Part shown: positions 8,625-18,885 of the stretch, one piece after another
Position numbering within the stretch: the stretch's first letter is position 1
Layout: each line of letters opens with the position of its first letter
Source of the DNA: Ligilactobacillus ubinensis
Lineage (GTDB): Bacteria; Bacillota; Bacilli; Lactobacillales; Lactobacillaceae
NCBI RefSeq assembly: GCF_024160875.1
Contig: NZ_JAIULA010000015.1
Span: forward strand, 1 to 64,000
Length of the DNA: 64,000 nt
Direction: 5' to 3'
Program-made: the position numbers and the translations under genes
Notes under the pieces: model-generated
What the model was told of the DNA's origin: nothing
Database searches by the model: none
Seen by the model: only the letters and a program-made list of their open reading frames with translations

Positions 8625-9890
8625 ATGTCTGGATTTAAAAAATATTATCAAAAAACATGGAATGAACGCCTTCAAGTTTTAGAAGAAAAACATCTACTAA
8701 ATGTTAATGAAATAACATATTTACGTGAGCTTGTTTCTGCAAATTCTTTAGGTGATACAGTTATTGAAAATTTTATAACAGAGTATTCTTTACCGGAAGG
8801 ATTAGGTCTTAATTATTTAATTGATGGGCAAGAGTATGTTATTCCAATGGTTACTGAAGAACCATCAGTGGTTGCTGCAAGTTGCCATGGTGCTAAAATT
8901 ATAAAGGCAGCTGGTGGATTTAAAACTAAATTAGTAGAACGTTTAATGATAGGTCAAGTTTTACTCGAGAATGTAGTAGAAGCTGAAAAATTAATTGCAA
9001 AATTAGAGGATTATACCGCACAGATGTTAAAAGTCGCAAATGATGCGCACCCATCTATTTTAAAACGTGGTGGAGGAGCTCGTTGGATTCGTTTACGTAT
9101 TTTAGATCATGATCTTATTTCAGTTGATTTAGCAGTTGATGTGAAACAAGCTATGGGAGCAAATATGCTAAATACAATGCTTGAAGCAGTAGCAAATTTT
9201 ATTCAGCGAAAATTTAATCAAGATATCTTAATGAGCATTTTATCTAATTATGCAACTTCATGTTTAGCAACTGCACAATGTGAAATTCCAGTGGATAAAT
9301 TAGCTAAAGGAAATATTTCTGGACTACAAGTTGCTAAAAAAATTGCGCAAGCTAGTCGTGTTGCCCAATTAGATGTGTATCGTGCTGCTACACATAATAA
9401 GGGGATAATGAATGGTGTTGATGCTGTTGTTTTAGCCAGTGGTAATGATTGGCGGGCGATTGAAGCCGGAATTCACGCATATGCAGCTCGCGATGGACAA
9501 TATCGCGGATTAAGTAATTGGAAAGTTGAGGCAGATAAGCTTATTGGTGAAATGACGTTGCCATTGCCTCTAGGGTTTGTTGGTGGGTCAATCGGCATTG
9601 TTCCACTTGTAAAAATTAACCATAAGTTATTGCAGATTAATAACGCAGAGCACTTAGAGAGAATTGTCGTCTGTGTTGGTTTAGCCCAAAATTTAGCTGC
9701 TTTAAATGCACTCGTAACTGAAGGAATTCAGAAAGGACATATGCATTTACAAATGAAATCTCTTGCTGTGACAGTAGGTGCAAAATTAACAGAAATTAAC
9801 ATGTTGGTTAATTTATTAGAAAAAGATAAAGTAAGAGATTCGGCAAATGCTAAAAAACTATTGGAACAATTACGAAAGAAGGAAAATTAA
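8625..9890 (+). CDS. mvaA: Hydroxymethylglutaryl-CoA reductase, class II
   Basis: A 421-aa enzyme of the mevalonate pathway, interconverting HMG-CoA and mevalonate with NAD(P)H. Catalytic features by homology: the Glu of TEEPSVVAA (about 78-79), the Lys of NKGIMNG (about 259), the Asp of VDAVVLASGNDWR, and the His of GHMH near residue 374. ENFITEYSLPEGLGLN matches the class II substrate motif. ATG lies 9 nt after GAAAGGAAG. First gene of a three-gene operon: its TAA overlaps the next ATG (TAATG). Confidence 0.95.
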   Translation: MSGFKKYYQKTWNERLQVLEEKHLLNVNEITYLRELVSANSLGDTVIENFITEYSLPEGLGLNYLIDGQEYVIPMVTEEPSVVAASCHGAKIIKAAGGFKTKLVERLMIGQVLLENVVEAEKLIAKLEDYTAQMLKVANDAHPSILKRGGGARWIRLRILDHDLISVDLAVDVKQAMGANMLNTMLEAVANFIQRKFNQDILMSILSNYATSCLATAQCEIPVDKLAKGNISGLQVAKKIAQASRVAQLDVYRAATHNKGIMNGVDAVVLASGNDWRAIEAGIHAYAARDGQYRGLSNWKVEADKLIGEMTLPLPLGFVGGSIGIVPLVKINHKLLQINNAEHLERIVVCVGLAQNLAALNALVTEGIQKGHMHLQMKSLAVTVGAKLTEINMLVNLLEKDKVRDSANAKKLLEQLRKKEN

Positions 9891-10843
9891 TGTCGGAAGT
9901 GGTTTTGAATGCTACTGTTAATGATCTTATTAAAGAAGTTCAACAAATTCATCCTGGAAAAATCGAATTTAGTTATTTAGATAAAAGTGTAGGCTATTTA
10001 CGTCATAATCAAGCACAACAATATTTAGCTGATGGACATATTAAAGTTGATGTATATGATCAAACAGCGCCGAATTATACAGTGTCACATGAGTTATTAC
10101 ATTTTATTTTAATGTTTAAGGGAACTCCGCGAATTTCATTTAATTTAACAAGTGGTGATCGCAAACTGGATGAACAGCTAATGATTACAGCAACTGAATT
10201 ATATGACTCAGTTTTGCATTTTGTAGTGTACCAACAACAGCGTGATCGTGGTTTAATCGATAATCAGATTGAAGAATTATATTTTAAAGGTGTATTAGCA
10301 ACGCTTAAGCCTGAACCTGAAGGCACGACTGATCAATGGATGGTATTGAGAACATTAACTTTATTTGACACATTAGTCTTTTTTAAAGACCAGTTGGAAG
10401 TGATAATACCTAAACTTGAAGAATTATATCCGAATTCTTTGCGAGCTGCGCAACAGCTTTATGCTGAAGCAACTAAAAAAGAAATTAAGACAGCCTTTGC
10501 GATGCGACGGGCCGTTGTTAAAGTTTGGCAGCTTTTTGATGAGCAACTACAAAGCTGGGGATTAATGAAGATGCATTTAAATGAGTTTGCAACTCTTACA
10601 GCAGTTTTAAGTGAACGCCAAAGTCGTTTAGAAGTCCAACAGTTATTTGGAATATATCATTCAGCATTTCAAGATAATCTACATTTTAAGGATGCATATA
10701 TAGGTAAGTTCAAAAGCGATGGCCAAAATACATTTATTTTTTCTGAAAAAAATATGGATAAGAAAAAGCAATTTGCAGATATTTATGCGATGCAAACTGG
10801 AACCTATTTAAAAAAGACGGGATATCCATATTTAACGCGCTAA
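9890..10843 (+). CDS. Conserved protein with HELLH metallopeptidase-like motif
   Basis: A 317-aa soluble protein with no signal peptide. Residues 67-71 are HELLH in the context TVSHELLHFILMF, the zinc-binding HExxH motif of gluzincin or IrrE/ImmA-type peptidases. I do not see an obvious third zinc ligand. The remainder is helical, rich in Leu, Gln and Glu. Similar proteins in lactobacilli have been labelled IpaB/EvcA family, to my memory; that name carries no proven function. ATG overlaps the mvaA stop by 1 nt, so translation is probably coupled, and the sirtuin follows after 21 nt. Confidence 0.7.
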   Translation: MSEVVLNATVNDLIKEVQQIHPGKIEFSYLDKSVGYLRHNQAQQYLADGHIKVDVYDQTAPNYTVSHELLHFILMFKGTPRISFNLTSGDRKLDEQLMITATELYDSVLHFVVYQQQRDRGLIDNQIEELYFKGVLATLKPEPEGTTDQWMVLRTLTLFDTLVFFKDQLEVIIPKLEELYPNSLRAAQQLYAEATKKEIKTAFAMRRAVVKVWQLFDEQLQSWGLMKMHLNEFATLTAVLSERQSRLEVQQLFGIYHSAFQDNLHFKDAYIGKFKSDGQNTFIFSEKNMDKKKQFADIYAMQTGTYLKKTGYPYLTR

Positions 10844-10864
10844 GTTAAAGAAAGGTGAGCAATA

Positions 10865-11572
10865 ATGACAGAGCTTAACAAAATATTAAATCGTGCAAAT
10901 AAGATTGTTTTTTTAACAGGTGCAGGTGTTTCAACAGCATCGGGTATCCCTGATTATCGTTCTAAAAATGGGTTATATGCACAAAAGAAAACACCAGAGT
11001 ATTTGTTGAGTCATACTTGCTTAATCCGTGAACCAGAAACCTTTTATCAATATGTTAAACATAACTTATATTACCCTAATTCTAAGCCAAATATTATCCA
11101 TAAAAAAATGGCTGCTTTTGCAAAAGCAGGTAAAGCAATTATTATTACACAAAATATAGATAATTTACATGGACAGTCAGGTGTACCTGTCGATAGGTTA
11201 GTTGAGTTTCATGGGAATTTATATAAAATATACTGTCAAAAATGTCATCAAAGAGTTCCTTATCAAACCTATTTGCAAAGTATGCACCATCAAAACTGTG
11301 GTGGCATTTTACGGGCAGATGTTGTGTTGTATGAAGAAGGAATTAAACAAGAAAATCTACAAAAATCAGTTTTAGCATTGCAACAAGCTGATACAATTGT
11401 AGTTTGTGGAACGTCTTTTGTTGTATATCCATTTGCGGGTTTAATAGAGTATCGTAATTCCAATGCGAAAGTTGTGGCGGTTAATAAAGAAACAATTAGC
11501 TTGCCGGAAAAGGGAATTATGATTAAAGGTGATGCTGTTCAAGAATTTGAACAAGTTACCATTAAAGCCTAA
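10865..11572 (+). CDS. Sirtuin (NAD-dependent protein deacylase)
   Basis: A 235-aa Sir2-family enzyme that removes acyl groups from lysine using NAD. NAD-binding FLTGAGVSTASGIPDYR is at residues 16-32, TQNIDNLH at 95-102, and the catalytic His116 lies in VEFHGN. The zinc module normally has two CxxC pairs: the first is C124-x2-C127, but the second reads H142-x2-C145 (HHQNCGG), so one ligand is His rather than Cys. ATG follows AAAGGTGAGC. Third gene of the mvaA operon. Substrate unknown. Confidence 0.9.
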   Translation: MTELNKILNRANKIVFLTGAGVSTASGIPDYRSKNGLYAQKKTPEYLLSHTCLIREPETFYQYVKHNLYYPNSKPNIIHKKMAAFAKAGKAIIITQNIDNLHGQSGVPVDRLVEFHGNLYKIYCQKCHQRVPYQTYLQSMHHQNCGGILRADVVLYEEGIKQENLQKSVLALQQADTIVVCGTSFVVYPFAGLIEYRNSNAKVVAVNKETISLPEKGIMIKGDAVQEFEQVTIKA

Positions 11573-11677
11573 ATATTTTGAGATAGCATAAAGAGGTATG
11601 GAATCTAGATTAATAAAAGATACTGTAATAATAGGCTTAAAGAACAATCAATGCTTCTCGTATTGAAATAAAGATTA

Positions 11678-11755
11678 TGGTATACTTTAAACATCTAGCA
11701 GTAATTTTTAACGTTTTTTGGTTTTATTTTAATTTTTCGAGAGGTAAAAAACGTT
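11678..11755 (+). promoter_or_regulatory. metG extended -10 promoter and leader hairpin
   Basis: TGGTATACT (11678-11686) is an extended -10. The 5' leader then holds AACGTTTTTT (11710-11719) and its exact complement AAAAAACGTT (11746-11755), a 10-bp stem with a 26-nt loop ending 22 nt before the ATG. No T-box core is present. A regulatory role is only inference. Confidence 0.5.
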
Positions 11756-11762
11756 ATTGTGA

Positions 11763-13805
<2,043 letters not shown>

Positions 13806-13846
13806 TAGAACAAAAACAAGCAAAAGTATATCTAAAATTTAAAATG

Positions 13847-13896
13847 TGGGACAAAAGATAGTGTTGCGCAAGGGCAAGCTATTTTTTGTCCCATTC
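13847..13896. terminator. Terminator of metG (GGGACAAAA type)
   Basis: TGGGACAAAA (13847-13856) pairs perfectly with TTTTGTCCCA (13884-13893), with an inner GATAG/CTATT extension. Confidence 0.8.
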
Positions 13897-13966
13897 TTAA
13901 ACTGTTTCAGAAAAACAAATTTAGTTGTAAAATTAAGGGTAAATAGATTAATTAATGGAGAAAAAT

Positions 13967-14755
13967 ATGGAAATTTTTGATTCACATACACATATAAATG
14001 CCCCAATTTTTGCTAATGACTTGCCCGACGTTATTGAACGTGCTGCAGCAATGGACGTATCAGCAATGTTATTAGTAGCCTATGACGAAGAAAGTGCTGC
14101 TAAAATGTTGTCTCTTTGTGATAAGTATCCACATATCTACGGAGCAATTGGTATTCACCCAGACAATGCTACAGGGTACAATGAGGAAAAAGAACAATGG
14201 TTACATCAAGTGCTAGCTCAGCCTAAAGTGTGTGTATTAGGTGAGATAGGTTTGGATTATCATAATGAGATAGATCATACGATTCAAAAAAAAGTTTTTG
14301 AAAGACAATTGCAATTAGCAAAAGAGCTAGATTTACCTGTTAGTATCCACAATAGAGATGCTACGGCAGACACGTATAGCATTTTGAAAGAACATTACTA
14401 TGATGGATTTACAGGAATTATGCATAGTTTTAATGGTGATGAAAACTGGGCGAATAAGTTTATTGAACTAGGGATGTATTTGTCATATAGTGGAGTTGTG
14501 ACCTTTGGTAATGCTAAAGAAGTTTTACAAGCTGCTAAAAAGACACCATTAGATAAAATTTTGGTTGAAACAGATGCACCATATCTAACGCCATTACCAT
14601 TTCGGGGAAGAATGAATGAACCCGCAATGGTACGCTATACACTAGAATTTTTAGCGCAAAAACTTAACATACCAGTAACGAAACTTTCAGAAATAACTTA
14701 TCAGAATACGAAAAGGATTTTAAAAATAGATGACAGAAGAAAAAATGAAAATTAA
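13967..14755 (+). CDS. TatD-family metal-dependent DNase
   Basis: A 262-aa TIM-barrel hydrolase of the TatD/YabD family. Metal-binding residues are visible: FDSHTHI at the N-terminus, the Glu of LGEIGLDYH, the His of SIHNRDA, the His of GIMHSF, and the Asp of VETDAPYL. The family acts as 3'-5' DNA exonuclease or in tRNA/D-amino-acid processing (function in lactobacilli not fixed). ATG at 13967 is 6 nt after GGAG; an upstream in-frame ATG (13955) has no good ribosome site. The end overlaps rnmV, as in the conserved metG-tatD-rnmV-rsmA order of Firmicutes. Confidence 0.92.
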   Translation: MEIFDSHTHINAPIFANDLPDVIERAAAMDVSAMLLVAYDEESAAKMLSLCDKYPHIYGAIGIHPDNATGYNEEKEQWLHQVLAQPKVCVLGEIGLDYHNEIDHTIQKKVFERQLQLAKELDLPVSIHNRDATADTYSILKEHYYDGFTGIMHSFNGDENWANKFIELGMYLSYSGVVTFGNAKEVLQAAKKTPLDKILVETDAPYLTPLPFRGRMNEPAMVRYTLEFLAQKLNIPVTKLSEITYQNTKRILKIDDRRKNEN

Positions 14756-15311
14756 AGAAGTCATTGTAGTTGAAGGAAAATCAGATACAAAGCGGATAAA
14801 TATGGCGGTTAATGCCGATACATTAGAAACGCGGGGTTCAGCTATCAGTGAAGAAACTTTAGAGCAAATTGAAGAATTACATGAAAAGAGAGGCGTTATT
14901 GTATTTACAGATCCTGATTATTCAGGCGAAAAAATACGAAAAACGATTCGTGAAGCAGTACCAGGAGTAAAACATGCTTTTTTGAATAGGAGTGAAGCGG
15001 CTCCCAATCACAAAGGCAGTTTAGGGGTTGAACATGCAAGCTTTGAGGCAATCCGAGCCGCCTTACGTAATTTGTATACAGAACAACCAGAAGGTCAAGT
15101 TTTAATTACTCGTGAGGACTTAGCAATAGCAGGTTTAATTTTAGGAGCGGATGCGAAAAAAAAGCGACGTGAATTGGGAGAATATCTACATATTGGTTAT
15201 ACAAATGGAAAACAATTGTATAAGCGATTAAATCTATTCCAGATTACGCGCGAAGAGTTTGCAGAAGCAATGCGTTATATTAACAAGATGGAGGAACAAG
15301 ATGGCAAATGA
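14730..15311 (+). CDS. rnmV: Ribonuclease M5 (5S rRNA maturation)
   Basis: A 193-aa TOPRIM nuclease that trims 5S rRNA precursor. The TOPRIM acidic residues are visible in VVEGKSDT and [13 protein letters not shown]. The start at 14730 lies 13 nt after AAGGA; ATG 14745 would give [11 protein letters not shown], closer to the Bacillus N-terminus, so the start is uncertain by five codons. It overlaps tatD at its start and rsmA by 11 nt at its end, indicating one transcript. Confidence 0.94.
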   Translation: MTEEKMKIKEVIVVEGKSDTKRINMAVNADTLETRGSAISEETLEQIEELHEKRGVIVFTDPDYSGEKIRKTIREAVPGVKHAFLNRSEAAPNHKGSLGVEHASFEAIRAALRNLYTEQPEGQVLITREDLAIAGLILGADAKKKRRELGEYLHIGYTNGKQLYKRLNLFQITREEFAEAMRYINKMEEQDGK

Positions 15312-16191
15312 AATCCCTGAAATTGCTTCACCAACTAGAACAAAAGCAATTATGGAAGCATATGGATTAACTTTTAAAAAGAGCTTAGGCCAAAACTTTT
15401 TAACTGATATAAATGTTTTGAAAAAAATTGTGTCTGCTGCCCAAGTTAGCACAGACGATGATGTAATTGAAATTGGTCCTGGCATTGGAGCTTTGACAGA
15501 ACAATTAGCAAAAAAAGCGCACCAAGTTTTAGCATTAGAGATTGATGAACGCTTATTACCCGTACTTTCAGAAACATTAGCGCCATACTCAAATATTCAA
15601 GTAGTTCATCAAGATATTCTAAAGGCTGATTTAGAAAAATTAATTGCGCGTTATTTTGATGGTAAACATAATTTAAAAATTGTGGCTAATTTGCCATATT
15701 ATATTACAACACCAATTATCATGCACTTATTAAGTACAAAGGTAAAATTAGCGGGTATTGTTGTAATGATGCAAAAAGAAGTAGCTAATCGTCTTGCTGC
15801 TAAACCAGGGACAAAAGATTATGGCTCATTATCAATTGCAATTCAATACGAAATGGATTGTGAGGTAGCATTTATTGTACCTAAAACGGTATTTGTACCT
15901 CAACCTAAGGTAGATTCAGCTATTATATCTTTGACAATGAAAGAACATAAAAGTGAAATGCCACAAGATGAGACGCATTTTCATAAACTTGTAAAAGGAG
16001 CTTTTATGCATCGCAGAAAGAGTCTTTGGAATAATTTACAAGGACTATATGGAAAAGAAGCAGATATTAAAGAATCAATAGAAAAAGCACTACAGCTGGC
16101 GCAAATAGAGCCTTCAATTCGTGCAGAACGTTTAACAATTACTGAATTTGTTAAACTATCAGATGCTTTGTTAGTAAATGGATTGAAATAA
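15301..16191 (+). CDS. rsmA: 16S rRNA (adenine1518/1519-N6,N6)-dimethyltransferase
   Basis: A 296-aa KsgA/Dim1-type methyltransferase that dimethylates two adjacent adenines near the 3' end of 16S rRNA during 30S assembly. The SAM-binding motif [14 protein letters not shown] and the catalytic [10 protein letters not shown] are clear, and [12 protein letters not shown] is the family N-terminus. ATG 15301 is preferred because GGAGG lies about 7 nt upstream; an earlier in-frame ATG (15259) lies deep in rnmV. Last gene of the operon, closed by a large bidirectional terminator. Confidence 0.96.
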   Translation: MANEIPEIASPTRTKAIMEAYGLTFKKSLGQNFLTDINVLKKIVSAAQVSTDDDVIEIGPGIGALTEQLAKKAHQVLALEIDERLLPVLSETLAPYSNIQVVHQDILKADLEKLIARYFDGKHNLKIVANLPYYITTPIIMHLLSTKVKLAGIVVMMQKEVANRLAAKPGTKDYGSLSIAIQYEMDCEVAFIVPKTVFVPQPKVDSAIISLTMKEHKSEMPQDETHFHKLVKGAFMHRRKSLWNNLQGLYGKEADIKESIEKALQLAQIEPSIRAERLTITEFVKLSDALLVNGLK

Positions 16192-16205
16192 TAGTCATTA
16201 AGATA

Positions 16206-16290
16206 AAAACCGTTAAAACTTGTTAAGATAGCCTAGTTAGTTTTTACACTAATAAGGAAGGTCTAAAACAATCGTTTTAACGGTTTTTTA
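16206..16290. terminator. Bidirectional terminator between rsmA and ispE
   Basis: AAAACCGTTAAAAC (16206-16219) pairs perfectly with GTTTTAACGGTTTT (16274-16287). The 54-nt loop contains a further small stem (TTAGT/ACTAA). A/T runs flank both arms, so it can stop the convergent rsmA and ispE transcripts. Confidence 0.8.
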
Positions 16291-16330
16291 TAAGAAATAT
16301 AATACCTAGGATAGATAAAAAAATAGTATT

Positions 16331-17203
16331 TTATTTTTTTGAAGAGACTAATGAATATGGATGCACAAGATAGACTTCATTGCAGAAGCCACAAAGACTA
16401 TTATAGATATGCTGAGCCCGTGATTGCTTTTGCGATATTCCAAAAACAGTAGGACCACTGCCACTCATTTGAGCCGCATCTGCACCAAATTGGAGCATTT
16501 TATTTTTAATACGCAAAATGTCGGGATAACGCTTAGCTGTAATTGGTTCTAGCGAGTTACCCATGGTGGCAATCATTGCGTCATAGTCATTTTTTTGAAT
16601 TGCTGCAACAATACCTGGGACATTTTGATGTTTTAATGAAGCATAATCTATCTGTCGTAAAATAGATGGTGTTGAGACACTTGCCTTAGGTTTAGCGATG
16701 ACAATCCAAAATGGAGGTAAGTCACCAATTGGAGTAACAATTTCGCCTTTACCAGTAACTAATGCGGGTTCGCTGTAGATACAAAAAGGAACATCAGAGT
16801 CAATTTCAAGTCCGATTGTAGCTAATTGTGCATGGGTAAGCTCTAGTTTCCATGCTTTGTTTAATGCACGTAAAACAGCCGCTGCATCAGAAGATCCTCC
16901 GCCCATTCCTGCTGCAACAGGAATATTTTTGTCAATTTTAATAACAACACCTTCATTGATATGATAGAGACTTTGTAACTTGCGAGCTGCTTGATAAGCG
17001 AGATTACGATGATCACAAGGTAAAAATCCTGTATTTGTTAAAACAACAATCTTTTTTGTATTAGAAATGGTTTTTAAATGTACGTAATCTGCCAAATCAA
17101 TTGCAGTCATAACCATCTGCCACTCATGTTCACCATCTTGATGGCGAAAGGGTGTGTCTAAGCTTAAATTTAATTTAGCTGGAGCCTTCTCTGATATCTC
17201 CAT
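16331..17203 (-). CDS. ispE: IspE-like 4-diphosphocytidyl-2-C-methylerythritol kinase
   Basis: A 290-aa GHMP kinase. KAPAKLNLSLDT is the IspE N-terminus, the phosphate loop is PVAAGMGGGSSDAAAVLRAL (about residues 91-110), and MSGSGPTVFGI is the third GHMP motif. IspE works in the MEP isoprenoid pathway, yet this genome encodes class II HMG-CoA reductase of the mevalonate route; orphan ispE genes are known in lactobacilli (family knowledge), so its substrate may differ. ATG is preceded by AAGGTGAGG. In Bacillus ispE is co-oriented between rsmA and purR; here it is flipped. Confidence 0.9.
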   Translation of the reverse strand: MEISEKAPAKLNLSLDTPFRHQDGEHEWQMVMTAIDLADYVHLKTISNTKKIVVLTNTGFLPCDHRNLAYQAARKLQSLYHINEGVVIKIDKNIPVAAGMGGGSSDAAAVLRALNKAWKLELTHAQLATIGLEIDSDVPFCIYSEPALVTGKGEIVTPIGDLPPFWIVIAKPKASVSTPSILRQIDYASLKHQNVPGIVAAIQKNDYDAMIATMGNSLEPITAKRYPDILRIKNKMLQFGADAAQMSGSGPTVFGISQKQSRAQHIYNSLCGFCNEVYLVHPYSLVSSKK

Positions 17204-17440
17204 GGCCTCACCTTGTTTCTTGATAAAATAATTAATTTTATTATACTAATTTGTGCACGATGACGCAAACGAGCACTGTAAGTACAGTCAATAATTGGAT
17301 CTAGGAAAAAAACTCTAGATTTTTTATGCCATAAAAATGGGCGCTAAAAGGTTGCTAGTTACATATATCTCCGTTAATAAGGTAAGTAAAGTCCTTAATT
17401 AGCTAATCATTTTTTGTGCCATTTTCTTATGAAAATAAAA

Positions 17441-17494
17441 AAGCGTGTGATCAAATTAGCTTACGTAAACATAAGCAAGTTTTAGCACACGCTT
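17441..17494 (-). terminator. Terminator of the polysaccharide deacetylase gene
   Basis: AAGCGTGTG (17441-17449) pairs with CACACGCTT (17486-17494), with an inner GCTTA/TAAGC stem; on the minus strand it runs into T-rich DNA. The rest of 17204-17440 holds no ORF, only the 5' region of ispE. Confidence 0.75.
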
Positions 17495-17532
17495 AAAATA
17501 GTTATCTGGAGCCAAGTTGGTAGATAATCAAA

Positions 17533-18426
17533 CTATTCACCATATTCTAATAGATTCTGAAAACCAGTATCGCTTAGGTTTGGTGATACCCGAACTCTGT
17601 GTAATTCTAACAATCCATTACTACTGCTGGCTAAGCCTTCCTCGGTTGATGTAGCAATTGTATATCCCGCCTTTTTGGCTTCAGTTAGCGTAAGACTGTT
17701 ATATTTTCCAGATGGGTAACAGAGGTATTTTGTATTTTGATCTAAGGTTTTATCCAACCAAGACTTAGAATTTTTAATTTGATAATTCTGTTCAGTTGCT
17801 GTAAGTTCTGACAAGTCTAAGTGATTAACCGTATGACTGCCATAAGATACTAAACCACTTTTTTTCATTTCTTTAAGTTGTGCAACAGTTAATTTGTTGG
17901 CTTGTTTATTTTGAATTTGACCGGTGATTAAATTAATAGTTGCTTTAATTTTGTACTTTTTCAAAATTGGGTAAGCGGCAGTATAATTATCTTCATAGCC
18001 ATCATCTAGAGTAACCCAAACAATTTTTTTAGCAGGTTTTTCGTTTGTTGTTAAAACACGATATGCTTCAGCAGCAGTAAGGGTATAATAACCATGTTTT
18101 TTAAGCCATTGCATTTCTTGTTTGAATTTTTCTGGTGAGACGCATAATGAATTGCCAGAAACGTTTGAAATGCTATGGTACATTAGAATTGGAAATGAAA
18201 TTTTAGTTGAATATTTTTTCCATTTGGCATTTTCTTTTTTTTGTTTAGCAATTGATGAAGCTTTTGCTGCTGCAACTACTTTTTTAGATGATTGCTTTTT
18301 CATAGCAGATATTTTTTGCTCTTGTAACTGCTTTTGATGTTGAGAATACTTTGTACAAGCAATAGCAACAATAATTACTAGTAGTATTCCAAGTAACCCC
18401 AAGATAGTACTTTTCTTTTTTGACAT
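17533..18426 (-). CDS. Membrane-anchored polysaccharide deacetylase (NodB homology)
   Basis: A 297-aa protein with an N-terminal membrane anchor (TILGLLGILLVIIVAIA, about residues 6-24), a Lys/Gln-rich linker (25-72), then a NodB domain. The first catalytic motif is LDDGY (VTLDDGYEDNY), the metal-binding motif is GSHTVNHLDL, and LMYHSI is the common N-terminal strand. It acts outside the membrane on N-acetylated sugars of wall polymers or exopolysaccharide, as PgdA/PgaB-type enzymes do; the substrate cannot be read from sequence. It is divergent from the leader and transporter at 18.5 kb. Confidence 0.85.
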   Translation of the reverse strand: MSKKKSTILGLLGILLVIIVAIACTKYSQHQKQLQEQKISAMKKQSSKKVVAAAKASSIAKQKKENAKWKKYSTKISFPILMYHSISNVSGNSLCVSPEKFKQEMQWLKKHGYYTLTAAEAYRVLTTNEKPAKKIVWVTLDDGYEDNYTAAYPILKKYKIKATINLITGQIQNKQANKLTVAQLKEMKKSGLVSYGSHTVNHLDLSELTATEQNYQIKNSKSWLDKTLDQNTKYLCYPSGKYNSLTLTEAKKAGYTIATSTEEGLASSSNGLLELHRVRVSPNLSDTGFQNLLEYGE

Positions 18427-18536
18427 ATTTAGTTCCCCTCAATTATAGAAAGTTAATTTCATTTTAGCATATAAGACAAAAAAGTGGACAATTAAATAAA
18501 TTTTTAAAGATAGCTAGTGTTTGATTAAAAAATAAC

Positions 18537-18565
18537 TTGACGTTATTAGCATAATGTAATATATT
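18537..18565 (+). promoter_or_regulatory. Promoter of the aromatic leader-transporter transcript
   Basis: -35 TTGACG (18537-18542), 17-bp spacer, -10 TATATT (18560-18565). The start is expected near 18572, giving a leader RNA of about 310 nt before the transporter ATG. Confidence 0.75.
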
Positions 18566-18595
18566 TAATGTAATTCAAGCGTAGAGAGGTATTTA

Positions 18596-18667
18596 ATGAT
18601 GATAAAACCTGTATCTTTACAATCGAATAGCTATTATTACTTTTATTTCTTTAAGGAATGTTTGTAA
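18596..18667 (+). CDS. Leader peptide with seven consecutive Tyr/Phe codons
   Basis: A 23-codon ORF with GAGAGG 6 nt upstream of ATG. The peptide begins MMIKPVSLQSNS and continues YYYFYFF (residues 13-19), then KECL and TAA. Four Tyr and three Phe in a row is the hallmark of an amino-acid-sensing attenuator peptide: scarcity of charged tRNA-Tyr or tRNA-Phe would stall the ribosome at 18632-18652. The stop lies just upstream of a series of alternative hairpins and a terminator. It is too short to be a product in its own right, so its role is most likely regulatory (inference). Confidence 0.8.
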   Translation: MMIKPVSLQSNSYYYFYFFKECL

Positions 18668-18857
18668 TCAGAATTCTTTCTGGGTGCAAACAACAAGCAA
18701 TGTTTGCGCCTGTGAGAGATAGAAGTTTTTGAAGTATCAAAACGACTCACAGATGGTAATTGATAAACTGTGGGTCTGCTAAAACAGAAATTTAACAGCA
18801 TGAATGCTATTAAACCTAGAGATTATCATTACTGTGATAGTTTCTAGGTTTTTATTT
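18657..18857 (+). promoter_or_regulatory. Attenuator: relay of alternative hairpins and intrinsic terminator
   Basis: Three sets of mutually exclusive stems precede a strong terminator. TGTTTG at 18659-18664 (last leader codons) and an identical TGTTTG at 18701-18706 compete for CAAACA at 18687-18692. CTGTGAG (18710-18716) and CTGTGGGTC (18768-18776) compete for GACTCACAG (18744-18752). TGCTAAA (18777-18783) and TGCTATTAAA (18805-18814) compete for TTTAACAGCA (18791-18800). The last overlaps the 5' arm of the terminator AAACCTAGA (18812-18820) / TCTAGGTTT (18843-18851), which runs into TTATTTT. All pairings are visible; the switching logic is inference. Confidence 0.7.
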
Positions 18858-18885
18858 TGTGTAAAAAAGAAAGAGGGAATTTTGG

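Noticed and set aside
17299-17320. ATCTAG..CTAGAT followed by T-run, terminator-like on the plus strand
   Set aside because: Only 6 bp, and no plus-strand gene ends there; ispE upstream is read away from it.
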